Of a DNA stretch of 64,000 bases, positions 1-13,500 are shown one piece after another. A program made the position numbers and the translations under genes. Within the stretch, counting starts at the first letter, position 1, and the number at the start of each line of letters is the position of its first letter. The stretch spans positions 43,170,576-43,234,575 of the forward strand of contig CM037870.1 of the NCBI GenBank assembly GCA_021292105.1, written 5' to 3'. Below the pieces are notes generated by a model. That model was not told the DNA's origin and made no database searches. It worked only from the letters and a program-made list of their open reading frames with translations. Source of the DNA: Anadara kagoshimensis. Its lineage: Eukaryota > Mollusca > Bivalvia > Arcoida > Arcidae.

Positions 1-405
1 AATGTCTCATTTTCAAAATTACTTAATTTTACGCAAAAACGCGTAACCTATTTTTCGTCTAATTTTCATGAAAAACACAATTTTAATGTTCCCAGGTATG
101 CTGAATCCAAATATCCAATTAAAATTTGCCTGCACCTTTGGATTCAGAGAAGAAGATTTTTTTGTCTTTTTGCTATTTTAGTAACAGCTGCCATCTTGTT
201 GGGCGTGGAAAAACCCCGAACACAATTTTGAAAGGCTGCTACCCAGGCATGATAATCACTAAGTTTCATCAAATATGGCAGTAGTTTTGGAGGAGAAGAT
301 TAAAATGTAAAGTTTACACACGACGGACGACGGACGACGCACAACGGACGACGGACGGTGATAGATTGCAATAGCTCATCTGAGCCTTTGGCTCAGGTGA
401 GCTAA
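1..405 (+). mobile_element. HINE-like (Helentron-associated) element, 3' end, cut by window edge
   Basis: Positions 1-405 match the last ~390 bases of the element ending at 25107, including aacctatttttcgtc, a GACGGAC short tandem tract and the terminal hairpin at 373-403 followed by gcta. The 5' part lies outside the window. The name rests on similarity in organisation to bivalve pearl/HINE elements (internal tandem monomers, subterminal inverted repeat, 3' hairpin). Confidence 0.65.
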
Positions 406-408
406 TAA

Positions 409-2095
409 AAACTAGGATTTGACATCCTGACCTTGACCTATGCACATAAATTTGGTATGTGACACATCGTTCCATGTTGGTTTACATTTGTTCTAAGTTT
501 GATCAAAATCCATCCATAGACATGGAAGATATGGAGCAGACAACCAGATGGATGGACAGACATACACACAGGGTGAACCCCCCCCCCCCTAACTTCGTTT
601 GTGGGGTATAGTAGGAATATCCCTTAAACTTTGTTTGTGGGGTATTATAAAAAGTGACCTTCCCTTTAGCATGAACTCTGCATTACATTTGGAATTATCC
701 AATGTTAATGTTTTTTAAACAAAAGAGAACATTTAATGCTAATTGCTATAAATGCATAATGCAAAGTTATTAATTTCAACACCTCCATCTACAGATGGTG
801 ATGTCTCAATTTAAGTGGAATGATTTTCATGTGCATGTATAGTAGACCTGCGAAAATTAAGGTATATTACAATAATATTAACTTGTATAAATTGAATACC
901 GGACTAATTTAGAAAATTTTAGTCTAAATGGTTTTTGGTTTAAACTGTTTCCACTGTATAACCGTACCACTATGTAGCTCAATTAGTAGAGTGCTTGCTC
1001 TGTATGTGGAAAATTGGGGTTCCAACCGAGGCTGGATATGAAGAAGACTTGGAAAAGGTAGTGACTGTTTTTTCACCTTGCACTTGACATTTAGAAGTGA
1101 AAGGCATATGGTTCTTCAGAAGAGACCGTAAAAGCCAATGTCTTATAAAGCTCTGTCAAAGTAAATGTACAATAACAAATCTTCCTTGCACATTGTCCTG
1201 AGCAGACTGGTTCAGTACAAGGTAGGCATAATAATGTGACCAAGTGCTTTGTGATATCAATCTGTAGTGTGCATTATTCAAAGGACACTCATAAAGAAAG
1301 TACACTCAGGGTAGGTCGAAATTAGCCAGTCATCTGACCTCAATGAGGTTCACAAACTTACTGTAGATTACTTTTTTATTGGAGGGATTTATTGACACAT
1401 AATTTTTCGAGGAGCCTTGGTTGTGAGTTCATATGTCACTCGAATATTCCCTGAATCACAAAAATTAAAATTAAAAATTAAAAATGTGGGTAATCGACTA
1501 TTACTGTGGAAGTTATATATAACTTGACAAAATACGTCTTAGGTAAGGGAGATTATTGCCTATTGATCGCCAATTTTAATATTTACATGGATTGTGGTCA
1601 CAAATTTACATATTCATGAAATGATGCTTAGGGGTCAGCATGTGAAATGTGATACTCCCAAATTCATAGTAATCTACAGTACCATATGTTGCCTGCAATT
1701 TTTTAACCACTGGTCCAATGAGTAATGGAAAACAAGTTTTAACTACATTTCCTGGAAAATCATAATTAAAATTTCCAATTTTTAATCAAATGACAGTAAC
1801 AATATGTTCTAAACAAACTCTAAGGGGTTACAATGTATCAGGCAGCACAGATTATTTCTATTGATTGTTAATGGCCAAGTAATAAGACAAAGGGAAGTAA
1901 CTCCAACATTTAAAAATTTATACAACTTACAGGCAAAGTTAGGAGTAGTTAATTTTTATTGTAATGTTGATTGGTTAATTTTGCATATGTTTTGCCAATG
2001 CTTTAAAATGGCCATAGATATTGTCTAGAGCTTTTTTTGTGTCATTTCTGACATAACTCTTCCTACCCTTGAACAGTGGCATCACCAGCTAAATT
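409..2095. other. No gene; diverged repeat tail and one SINE
   Basis: At 409-620 there is a diverged element end (ggatggacagacatacacac, a run of 12 C at 578-589, then cttcgtttgtggggtat), a common kind of molluscan repeat terminus. The SINE at about 973-1340 is listed separately. I see nothing else that can be supported. Confidence 0.4.
973..1340 (+). mobile_element. tRNA-derived SINE
   Basis: The head has an A-box-like tagctcaattagtagagtg and a B-box-like ggggttccaaccgagg, spaced as in a tRNA but without pairing acceptor arms. A non-tRNA body follows. The right boundary is approximate. Confidence 0.55.
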
Positions 2096-2251
2096 ATGGT
2101 TTTGCAGCAGTTTAAATCAATGTTGTACACTGACCACAATCTAATATTGCAATATGTTTAATGTGACAATGACATGGTTTTGCAGCAGTTTAAATCAATG
2201 TTGTACACTGACCACAATCTAATATTGCAATATGTTTAATGTGACAATGAC
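2096..2251. repeat. Perfect 78-bp tandem duplication
   Basis: Positions 2096-2173 and 2174-2251 are identical, each starting atggttttgcagcag and ending gtgacaatgac. With no divergence, the duplication is recent or an assembly artefact. Confidence 0.9.
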
Positions 2252-2289
2252 ACAGGGGCCAGATCTATTAATTTTGATATCTTAAAGAC

Positions 2290-3960
2290 ATGTGACAGCT
2301 ATGGATGTCTCTAGAATGGCAACTGATCAAATGTCATTTTAAGGGCAACCATTATCAGATCAAAATGTCTCTTGAAGGGCAACCAATGACACCTCAAAAG
2401 GTCTCTAGAATGGCAACCAATGACAGCTCAAAAGGTCTCCAGATGGGCAACTAATGTCAGATCAAAATGTTTCCAGAAGGGCAGCTCAAAATGTTTTTAG
2501 AGGGGCTACAAATCATAGCTCAAAATGCCTTTAGAAGAGCAAACAATGACGATTCAAAATGTGTCGAGAAGGGCAACCAAACAAAGCTCAGTGTGTTTAG
2601 AATTGAGCATAGGTCAAAATGTCTTTAGAAAGTCAACCAATGGCAGTACAAAATGTTTTAGAAGGACAAACAATGACAGTTCAAAATGTGTCTATAAGAG
2701 CAACCAATGACACTTGACAAAATGTACCTAGAAAGGTAACCAATGAAACAAAAAGATCACAATGTATTGTTAGACAGGGAAATCAATAATTGTTTAATGT
2801 TAGGAAAATCATTAACATTTTAAATGTCTAGACAAAGCAAATAGTTGCTGACATTTCAAATACCGTACTTGTATCTTGGTGACAGATTCAAATTCATTTG
2901 GATGAAGCAACAAGGGACAGGTAAAATAGAAAGAAATTTGTATCCAAGTGACAGTTCAAAATGTCTATAAGTGATACAAGAGCCATCTCTAAACAACTCT
3001 AGGGAGGGGAAAATATGAACATATTTCTATGAAAATCAACTAAACACATCTTAAAATGCCCATAAAATGCAAATGTAATCCACTCACAACTCAATATGTA
3101 TATATAAAGTGCAAATGGAGATTACACATACACTAATAGTATTATATATTATAGTTTTAATTTTACACCACTAGACCATAACTTTGGAATATCATTCCTT
3201 ATCAGTAGTGGTAGAACAAAAAATTTTTCAAGGGGGGGGGGGGTTGAAAAAAAAAACATAAAAAGGACCAAAACATATTTAATGAAGTTCAACATGATTG
3301 TAAACAAGTTTAAATGTCTCAAACTAGGGTAGTGACAGTTCAATTAGCCTGTGAAGTACAAACCAGTATCAACTAAAATTTCTGTAGAAGAGGTAACCAG
3401 TGATAGGTCAAATTATTTTAGAAGGGTAAATCAATAATAAGTCAAATAGTTACCAGACAAGGTAACCAATGGCAACTCAAACTGCATCTGAATTGTGTAA
3501 CTGGTCATGGATCAAACTGCTTGTACAAGTTATAAGTAAATTGCTCCAAGTTCCAGTCAGTGCAATCAGTGATGGCTCAAAATAGGTATAGAAAGACATG
3601 TAAGAAAGAACAAATAGATCAAAGTGCAATCAATGAAAACTATAAACCCTGCAGAAAGCATGCACAATACATAAAGAGAGAAGTCTCTAAAAGTGGAAAA
3701 ACCAGTGGCAGCACAGAATGTCTACATGAGGTGATGTGACAGCTTAAAATCATTGTGGGGGAGCAACCAGTTGCAGCTCAAAATTGTCCAGAGGATAGCA
3801 AACAATGGAAATCAAATGAAATGAATGCACAATAATGTCTTTAGAATGGACATGTCCATGTCATCTCAAATACATGTTGAAAGTAGTATTGGTGATGGCT
3901 TAAGTGACTCTAAACAGACAAGCCAATGACAAGTAACTTTCAAAATGGCAATGCTTTCCA
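2290..3960. repeat. Degenerate ~34-bp tandem array
   Basis: The unit resembles tctctagaagggcaaccaat followed by gacagctcaaaatg. It is clear at 2290-2760, then decays with interruptions to about 3960. A run of 12 G occurs at 3232-3243. Short open frames inside are by-products of the repeat. Confidence 0.65.
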
Positions 3961-5569
3961 AATACTATAAATATTTCAGCACCTCGTGACTTCCAGACTA
4001 TTCAACTTGTTCAATATAAAGTGATTGAATGAAAAAGAAAAATGGGTTTTTTATTCAAGCTAAGATTATTTCATTCAAAATATAAACATGAAGTGACATT
4101 TTAATCTTTGCAATATCAGACCAGAATAATTTTTATGTGTCAAGCTAACAGTGACACTTTGCTTATGTTTATTTTGCTCAGTCCGTTTTAATCATTTCTA
4201 TTTATAAGCATATTTCATGGCAGCCAATGGAGGCCTAGCTACTCATTTTTTGAAACTCTAGAGATATGTTTTTAGTGTGCACTGAGACACAGTACCTTGG
4301 TTTTGAGTCTCATTTGAAGGACTACTATAGTACTGACGTATCTACAGCTCCAGTAGGGACAGGAGATTAAAATAATTTCAGACAATTTCCATGTTTCTGG
4401 TGAGGTTTGAAACCACATCCCTTGACTTCTAAAGCCAGTGACAGAACCACATCATGTCATGCACTTAGGGACACTTATTTTAAAGATCTCGTCCAAAGCA
4501 CCCAAGTATGGGCAGGAACATTTTTATGCCAATATAAAACCTTAAGCATTATTTTTCACACATGGTATCTGTCTGTTAATGCCTTAACAAAAAATTGATT
4601 TAAACAATACAGGTACAGTTGTAATATTACTTAGATTTTAAACTGAACCCGCTGCTCTAAGTTTTCTGCCTAATGAATGCAGTGTAGACCTAGTGCATGT
4701 AATTCCTGAAGAGCTAGGCCAAAATAAATAATAATTTGTGTGTGTCTTACCTTTTATTTCTCCAAGTTGTATAAAAAAAAATCTTGCATGGCTTTTTGGT
4801 CAGTAAAAACCTATTCAAATATCCTTTAAATGAAAACATGTGTGCCAATTAGCCTGACATGCTCATATGTTTAAAATGATATAGCTCCATTTAAAACAAA
4901 TCACAGTATTCATTATGATCAAAGGGAGCTTATTCTTCTTCAATAAAACAGTGAATGATATCAGTGCTGACACAACATACTGGTGGTTTCATTTTTATTT
5001 TGGTGTATCTTTTAGCTTGTGTAAAACCAAATATATTTACAATGCATTTCAATATCTTCAAAAATAAAGCAAAAGCACAAAGATTAACAAGAGTTGAGTT
5101 GATTTGAGTTGAGTAATGGTATTTGAAGTCTTAGTAAATATACTCACCAACTATAAGCATTAGTGCAGTTGCATGTGTTTTGCACTGATGACATTATACA
5201 GCAAGGTTCTTTATTAAACCATGCCTACCATGACATGGGACCTTATGTGACTTTCAATTAAAATTCCAAGTGCTTGGCGAAAGAACTGTCACTTCCCACT
5301 TTGAGGTTTGAACTCACAACTTCCCACTTACAGAAGCCAGCACTCTACCAACTGAGCTACTGCAGTGGTAGACTAATAAGAGATCCATATAGCAATGAAC
5401 TGTAAACCTGTGACATGTTTATCCACATTCAAAATGGGAATTTGCATTGATAATCTTGTTTATGATCATTGCAATAGTATATACAAATAAAAACCTTGCT
5501 GTTGAATGTGGTAATTATGGTCATATAACTGCTGTGGTTATTCAACTTAAATGTTCAGTTTGACAGTTC
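3961..5569. other. No gene; AT-rich flank with one SINE head
   Basis: Apart from the SINE at 5275-5366 I see no coding signal or recognisable element in this stretch. The longest open frames have no domain and no codon pattern. Confidence 0.5.
5275..5366 (-). mobile_element. tRNA-derived SINE head
   Basis: On the minus strand an intact A box (tagctcagttggtagagtg) and a B-box-like gagttcaaacc are present. The arms do not pair as a functional tRNA, so this is a SINE head. Confidence 0.6.
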
Positions 5570-6107
5570 TATAGAAAATAATACATGCTGAAATCTATAT
5601 TGGACCAAGACCCCAAAATAAGACCTTTGGACATTACAATGACTTCAAAGTATACTGGTCTGATATCGAAATGTGACCTTTGACCCAGACCACCAGAAAC
5701 TGCATTTCTGCACATTTTCTCAATTTGTTTCACCATTAATTACAGCAAGATTCATTAAAATCCTCCATATTGAAATGTTGACAGAAACCCCAAACTTTAG
5801 CTTTCTACCTCATTTGACCTTGCACTCTTACATCTGAAATTGATAAACATGCATTGTAAGTTTCATTAAATCCTTAATAGTGTTTAAAAGTTGCAAAGCA
5901 AACAAAACTCTGAACAGGAACCCCAAATATTATTTTTTTATATGCTAACTGCCCTTTGCTTCCTTTTATTGCCATCTGCTAATCTTCCATAAATCTGTTC
6001 AATAGACTTAAGGGGAAAATTTGATCATAAGTGTTAGTTACACACACACACACATAGACTCTGTGCTATGCCATAAGCGGTATGACCTTTGGTAAGGTAA
6101 GCTGAAA
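5570..6107 (+). mobile_element. Diverged HINE-like element remnant
   Basis: The end (ctgtgctatgccataagcgg, tgacctttggtaaggtaagc) matches the terminus of the element ending at 39922. Upstream there are gtgacctttgaccc-type motifs and a (CA)n stretch. The 5' end is uncertain. Confidence 0.45.
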
Positions 6108-6160
6108 AATATACTTATATTTCATAATATGCTATACAGAAAGCAAGTAAACCTATAAAA

Positions 6161-6162
<2 letters not shown>

Positions 6163-6194
<32 letters not shown>
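6163..6194. repeat. (AT)n microsatellite
   Basis: Uninterrupted AT dinucleotides, about 16 units. Confidence 0.95.
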
Positions 6195-6198
<4 letters not shown>

Positions 6199-7069
6199 TG
6201 GTGTAGGCAATATCAGGCAAATAAATATAAGAGTGCTCAATCTAATATTAAATATATATTTCATCTATATGTGCCTAATATTAAATTTTACATGCAAATT
6301 TGAAAACAGATGATAAGCCCTGTTTCTTTTTCCTTTATTCACAATATGCTAAAAACAGTTTGATATCAAGGTGTGGTAGGAATTGGAAGACCATGTTGTA
6401 AATGATCTTTGCTTTATTTGCCAAAGGTCATCATTTTTCCAGTTGGCTAATCTGCATTAAAACTTACAGTCTCAAAATGAGTGAAATAATCTTGAATCAG
6501 TGTAAAAACACCATTTAAGCTTACAGGAACTTTTGCACATGTATTTTACTTATTTACTTTGTAACACTTAGTAACATACATTTACCATGTAATTGATGGA
6601 TGATTTATTATGCCACTCTTAAAGTATTATTAGTAATACTGGTAGTAAGTTACCTGCCTCATTCACCATCATCTAATTGATGTTTTAACCACTCATATCC
6701 TCTGATCATTTTAAACAAGTACCCTTTTTGACAATAATAAAACATACATGTATAACAACGGTATTTTGATGTCCTGCAATCTATTTCTTCAATGTTTTTC
6801 TTTACAAGTCTCCCTCAATTCATTGCCAACCCCTTTATAATTCCAAAATCTGACTGAATGAATTGTGGCAATGAATTGAGGTTTAACTATATATAGTAAT
6901 GATATATATATATTAATTTTACAATTTAATATATTCAAAATGTACCACAGCACCAAGGAATTACTTCAGTGGAACAGTTGATAGCCATAGAATTCAATAA
7001 GGAAACCAACTGCCCCTACAGAAATAAACTTCCAGCACAAAAAATGTTTTGTGTTGCACATATAATATA

Positions 7070-7071
<2 letters not shown>

Positions 7072-7114
<43 letters not shown>

Positions 7115-7117
7115 TGT
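7072..7117. repeat. (GT)n microsatellite
   Basis: GT/TG dinucleotides with a single TA interruption near 7108. Confidence 0.95.
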
Positions 7118-7526
7118 TAATGTCATAGAATACGGTGACCTTTGCTGTTTAAAAAAAAAGATGAAAAACAAAGTCATAAATTAAAATATATTAAAACTAT
7201 GATTACTGGTATTATGACCTACCGTATCACAAGAAGTTAAAGTATACCATTTGATCATATTGTTGATTGTTGAGGAGACTGACTGATATCAAATCCTAAC
7301 AGATTGAAACCTTTGAGCCCATACACTAAAGTACATAACACAACGTTAAACAAAATTATTTTTCTGTATTAGTTGATACTGATTTGGAATTTAAAGGTTT
7401 GAAGGAAAAGTAATATCTTTAATCCATATAGCTGGTGGTCTCTCAATATAAACAACCAAGAATTACTCGTAATTAAGAATGTCTTAAGAAAAACATCAAA
7501 TTCACATAGTGCAAGCCCATATTCTT

Positions 7527-7583
7527 GACAGATTACAAGCCCATATTCTTGACAGATTACAAGCCCATATTCTTGACAGATTA
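7527..7583. repeat. Short tandem repeat, 25-bp unit, about 2.5 copies
   Basis: The unit caagcccatattcttgacag plus attac is repeated head to tail just inside a non-coding open frame. Confidence 0.7.
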
Positions 7584-7769
7584 CAAGAAGAAAGGTTAAC
7601 CCTCCTGATGACATCCTGTCCAAGAAGGAGTCTTGCACTTAAATCACTTGTTTCTCATCACTGAAAAAACTGGTATTAAATTAAAAGCTTATAAATTACA
7701 AAAATTGAATACTTATTTGTAACCGAATCCTGGATTTAAAACATGATAATGCTTATTCTTACTACAAAG

Positions 7770-7957
7770 GATATCTCCACTGTACCAAATGATACCCCTA
7801 ACATTTGTGTGGAATAATTATTTCCATTGGGTAGGGTATCACATCAGTTAAAGTTTCCCCTTTAATACAATGTTATTCTGGGAATTTATGACATAAATGT
7901 CTTCCAAAATATCCTGCACAAATATTAAAGGGTTTGATCATGTTGTACAGCAGAACC
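7770..7957 (-). mobile_element. MITE family F, copy 1
   Basis: On the minus strand it begins gttctgctgtacaacatgat and contains attttggaagacattt and ttaggggtatca, aligning with the copies at 27167-28435, 40050-40213 and 60443-60646. The low-coordinate end is diverged. Confidence 0.6.
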
Positions 7958-10317
7958 AAATTAAAAGCATTTTAACAATGATGATGTATAATAATAGAAA
8001 CGGATTACATTTGCACAAAATTTTCATAACCCCTATATGTCATTTGCACAAAGGGTGTATACTACTATTGCTCAAATTTTAATTGCCCATGTTAAACTGT
8101 TAAATAAACACCACCTGACCTTAGAGTGTGTGTGTGCAACAGATCTAGCGATACATCTGCAAGGCCCTCTAAAATAATTCAGACAGAACCTCAAATATAC
8201 AAGAAAATACTTTGTTGCCTAGAGTTGACAAAATGTCGCTGTTACCTTATACAGAGAATGTCACAAAAAACTACCAGCCTGACAGTGTCCATGTTGTCTT
8301 GGAAATTTCTACCAACAAGTTGGAAAATATGTTGCTTGTAAACAATGATCAGACCAGAATTATTGTATGTTCAACATTTCTTAACCTGGAGTGCCTTTGA
8401 AATTTTTGTAGATGATGTTTATTTAACATGGCAATCGTGTTTTGCACAATCGTAATATATGCCTTTGTACAATTGTCATTTTTTTGGGCACAAAAGTCAT
8501 ATGGATTTGCGCAAATGTAATGCACCGAATAATAGATATTCTTGAAATGGTATAAATCATATGGGTTCAATAATGGTTTCTGTTTAAGTATGAAGATAGA
8601 ATAAAATAAATAAAATTTATAACTGAATCAGTGTTAAATTATAAAAAATTTAAATCACAAATTATTAAACAGCAAAATTAATAAAACACTAAAAAGTTGA
8701 AATAAAATAATACACCAATAATTTAGATGAACCAAATTAATTAAAAAGAAAATAATATAAAACATAATGATTAAAATAATCTATTCTACTTTAACTTAAA
8801 ATTAACAATGACAAAATGAGTGAAGTTTTGGTGGGACCAGTCAGTAATTTTAATAAGGGGAGATAACTCATGTCGTAAGTAACATGCCAGCATTTCAGTT
8901 TCCTTTTCAATTATTTTATTTTAATATTTTTTTGAAAATTATTTATTAAATGTTTGAAGCTGAAATGATAGTTATTTTATGAGAAGTAAATGATGATTAC
9001 AGTCATTATTTGCTCATCTAATGCAGAAAGCATGTATTGAGTCATTAACAGTTTTAAAATGTAAGTCAATAAATAATGAAGAAGCCTTAATTATAAGCTT
9101 GTTATCAAAAATAATTTAAAGAGTGACCATTCTATGTGATTAACAATTTATCCAAGAAATAAAAACTTGACTGTAAAACTAAATTTTCAAAGAGAATTAA
9201 CAGAATACAATATTACAATACTTATTTATAAACAGTACATATCAATGTTTTATTTTAACATTTCACAAAAACTTGTGAAATAAAGAAAACTTAATATTGA
9301 TTAACTTTGCCAGTTCATGGAAATATTAAATATCATTAATTAAATTTTTCAACTTGTAGTGAGATGTTTTGGAAAACATAACATAAGAGAAAATATAACT
9401 GTTAGAGAAGTAATAATTAACTGACCACTTTCATTTCATTTATGGTTTTTATTGATGACCATAATATGCCTGTATGTTTACAGGAATTCGAGTCACTCTT
9501 TACCATTTTATAAATTTAACTGTAATAATAAAACAAATTAATATTAATAAGAACAAATATTAATAAATCTGAACAGATAAGATCACTGTTAACTTGACAC
9601 TGAGGCATCATGGGAATAATTACAAACAGGAAACAGGCATGGTGGGAATATTCCATTAGACACTAGGCATGATGGGAAGAGTATTGAAACAGGAAAGTGA
9701 ATTTGAATGAACCAAAGTTTGAAAAGAAGGGATGTCTGGACATGGTGGGAATTTTTTTTAACAGGAAATTAAATTTGAAAATTCCAAAATTTCAAAGGAT
9801 GGATGCCTAGGTATGATGGGAAATTTTTGAAATGACAATCTGATCCATGGAATGTCTGAAAAGGTGGAATGAATTTTTACAAAGAAAATACAATGGGTAC
9901 AATTCACTGGTGTGCAACCACAGGAAGGAAAGGAAAAGAATATATTAAAACAAAGACAATATTGGTGTACTGTTTCAGTATTCTAAAGAGTACAAAATAA
10001 CACCTTAATTTCCAAATGTTGTACAGGTCCCTAACTTTCTAAATAACTCAAGCGTATTAGGTGGGCTGTCATGTCTAGTTATAAGTGATCCTATAATTTT
10101 GTTTTTTTATCTTTAAAATTACCGTCACTTGAGATGACAAGATCAGACATTATTCCTGAAAAAGTAAAAACATTTATAAATGTATACTGGTATATATATA
10201 TAGAACACTTAACATACAAATGCAATGGATTTCTGAATTATTAAGACATATATGTCTAATGAAAGTCCTATAGTAGTTGTCTCCTAAGTACTATTTCTAT
10301 TTCTTTGAGGAAAAATA
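7958..10317. other. No gene; AT-rich flank
   Basis: Very AT-rich, especially 8580-9600. A few overlapping open frames near 8126-8570 have no recognisable domain and lie on both strands. Between 9600 and 9850 the motif gcatgatgggaa recurs four times (for example 9606, 9640, 9668, 9815), a loose decayed repeat. Confidence 0.45.
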
Positions 10318-10508
10318 TACAGTAAAACCTTGTTATATACTCCTTCTATAACTTTGCCACCTTGCTTATTGCCAACCTATTTTGAATTCCTGCAGTCAAT
10401 TTCTTCTATGTTTTCCTTTATAAATATTTCTTGATTTATTGCAAAACCTTGTATCAATGCCAAAATCTAACAGAACAAATGGTGGCAATGAATCAAGGTT
10501 TTACTGTA
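10318..10508. mobile_element. MITE with perfect 15-bp terminal inverted repeats (family C)
   Basis: Starts tacagtaaaaccttg and ends caaggttttactgta, exact reverse complements, 191 bp in total with no coding capacity. Related, more diverged sequences are at 6800-6890 and 29342-29503. Confidence 0.7.
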
Positions 10509-13500
10509 CTTAAAAATATTGTTGATGCTTATCATTTCCCTTTTTTAAAATGTATTTGTTTTTCAGAAACTGTGAATGATTGAAAAAGCTTATTTTTGCT
10601 GATGTGATCAAGTCCAAGTGCTCTCCGCAAGTAGCAAGCAATACCAGTTGAATATAAAATTTGAAAATTCAAATTGAAAGATATAAACTAGGCCCTGACT
10701 TTAAGTTGTAAAATAAATAAATATTTGAAATCCATTGCAAAACTTATTTAAATGGGTTGGAGAGAAGGAAAAAGTCAAGCTGTAAAATTCAAGTTACCAG
10801 TACCTACATAGCTTAAAACAGAAAATCATTAAACTGATACATCATTAAAATTTTTTAATTTGAATATTTCTATAGCTGTAGATCTTGATTTGTCCTTCTC
10901 CCTAACACAAAATACTAGCTGAAAATAATACACAAAATCAATGTTTGGGTTGAACACTTTATTCTAGGAGAAAACAGAAAGAGAGAGAAAGAGATAGTGT
11001 TACAAACTTTGAATAACAAATATTCTCATGATGAACAAAATAACAAATAACGGTACAAACTTATGATACCCAACAAATCTATTTTTACAAAACACGAAAA
11101 TTTGTAAATATCTCCCTGAAAACAAAAATACTAAACTGACCAACTTAACTACAAAACTTAAATAATTTGTGTCAATTCATCTGTCATGTCTCAGTCTGGG
11201 AGAAAAAACTGTAAATACTGTACCAACCAAACTGTAAATACCCAATACAAATTGTTTGTCGTTTGTAAAATTTATCATAGAAACTGACTTTAAAATAGTA
11301 ATAATAATAATTAATAATAATTATAAATTTGCACCAGACCTGTAAGAACCTGAATCAATTTAGCACCTTTATATGTATTTTATATGTTTCAAGAAAAATA
11401 AATATGAATCAGTTAATATCACAGTTCATTTCATATTGCACCATTTTAAAAACAAGAAAAATTAAAATAAACTCTTTTAAAAAACTAAAATAAAATCACA
11501 TGTAACCAATAAAATAAAATTTAATAAGGCTTTAACTGTCTATAAATAAAGAAAAAACATTACAAACGGGACAAGTGGAGACAACTGCTAAATTCAGATT
11601 ACCTCCCTTGGTGTGATAATCTGAAGTTGCACATTAATTACATGTTGGTGATAATTGCAGACACACAATATCCTATGGGAAGTATGTATACATGTTTATA
11701 ATGTTTCTATTTCAAGAACATGTTCACTGCACACAAAGTCACAAAAAAAACAATTATTTCTATTTTTATTAAGCAAAGTAATGATTTGTACTGATTATAT
11801 TTTGTATTTGGAAACATGAGACATTAATTAAGGATCCTATTTGATACCCACGAAACAATCCCGAAATTTTACACGGTTGAACTAAAACGAACATATCTAT
11901 CCTAACATGAAAGGTCAAATATGAGAATTAAAATTCATAACTCCTGACAAATGATGTTTGGACACACAAAAGGAATCATTTTTCTCCCCCATTGTTTAAA
12001 AAAATCCAAAATTATTAACCACCTCAACAAACAACCACAGGAGGCAACAAACTATGACCATAAACAAATTTTGTTCATTCCATCCAAATCAAAGTCACAA
12101 ATAACAGAACTGCTTTTTGTATTAAAGACTTAATCCTTGAAGATATTAACTTATCAATACCCATCTCACAACTTCCACTGATTACCGAAAAACTTACAAA
12201 TAAAACACCAATTTCTTCATTACTTTTAAATTACTTAATGAGATAAATCTTAGGCTCTGAAGAACTTACATATACCTTAATCTTTAATTACCAGATAATC
12301 AAATACAATTTAGAAGAAGGTTAAAAAATTTTGCCACTTTTTTTCCCATTCCTTTCAGTTTTCTATCCAGCAATTTAATGTACAATTGTCAATCCAAGAT
12401 TTCCGAAAATTCAAAAGAAATGTTCAAAAGTTTTCAAGAAAACAAATTAAGAGAAGTTTTAATTTATTTTTTTTGAGGAAAACAAAGTGTTTCAATCCAT
12501 TTATTTCACATATAGGGATAATTAAAACACATCAAACACTAGTGTACCTGTAGCTACAGTGTAATGGGTGAAATATACATGAATTCTCTATGCAATGTTT
12601 GAAGTTCAGATTTTTACTTGAAATCAACATCAAAATTTTCAAGTGAAATTCAATAAAGAAACTTTGACATAGCACATCCCCTTGCTGCAGCAAATTTATC
12701 AAAACTGAAAGTAACTTCACCAAATTCAAAGACAAGCAGCCTTTAGACAAGACCAAATGCAATTCTTCACCACCAAGCTTAGCAATAACCCTTAACTTCT
12801 GAATTATGACTTAAGCTCACTTTACAGTAGAAGCATGTAAGCATAACCATTTCCTTATTGCCAATAGATTTTTTCTTAAAAAATGTTGCATGGGGATAAA
12901 AAAGTATCAGAAAACAATTTTTTCAATATAACTTTTTTGGCCAGAACAATGTTTCCCCAATTAACAGAAATTTATCATTGTGCTGAAAATTATCAACCGT
13001 CTATGACAGATGTCATTATTAGAAAGTATTGATAAACCAATTTAGTAAAAAATATTAACACATGTGAATCTACCGGTAAATGATATACCACACATAAATT
13101 AATATACACATTAATTATATTAAACATTAAATTCTCTATCTATTTTGGCACTCAAAACACAACTTAAACAAGTGTTATGTAACTTGTAGTACGTGTAGCA
13201 AACAAATTTATGTATAACTCATGGTCTATATTACTAAACATGACAAGTTTTAATCAAAATTACCAACAGTATTACACAGTTAACAATTTTTAACAAAACA
13301 ATATGGTGAATATCTGACATCTTTCTTGTATGAAATTTAACTGATAATCAAAATCAATAATTTAAGGCAGTTAAAATTCATGACAAAAATGTGTGTTTAA
13401 TGCAGCCCCTTGATTAGTTTCTCAACTTGCTTGTCACCAAAGTCCCAAAATCAATTTTTACTGCTTTCCTATTCTGTAGATGTACTGATTAACCCCTTTA

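Noticed and set aside
8126..8570. Overlapping open frames on both strands in the 3' flank
   Set aside because: Short, mutually overlapping, without domain or codon pattern.
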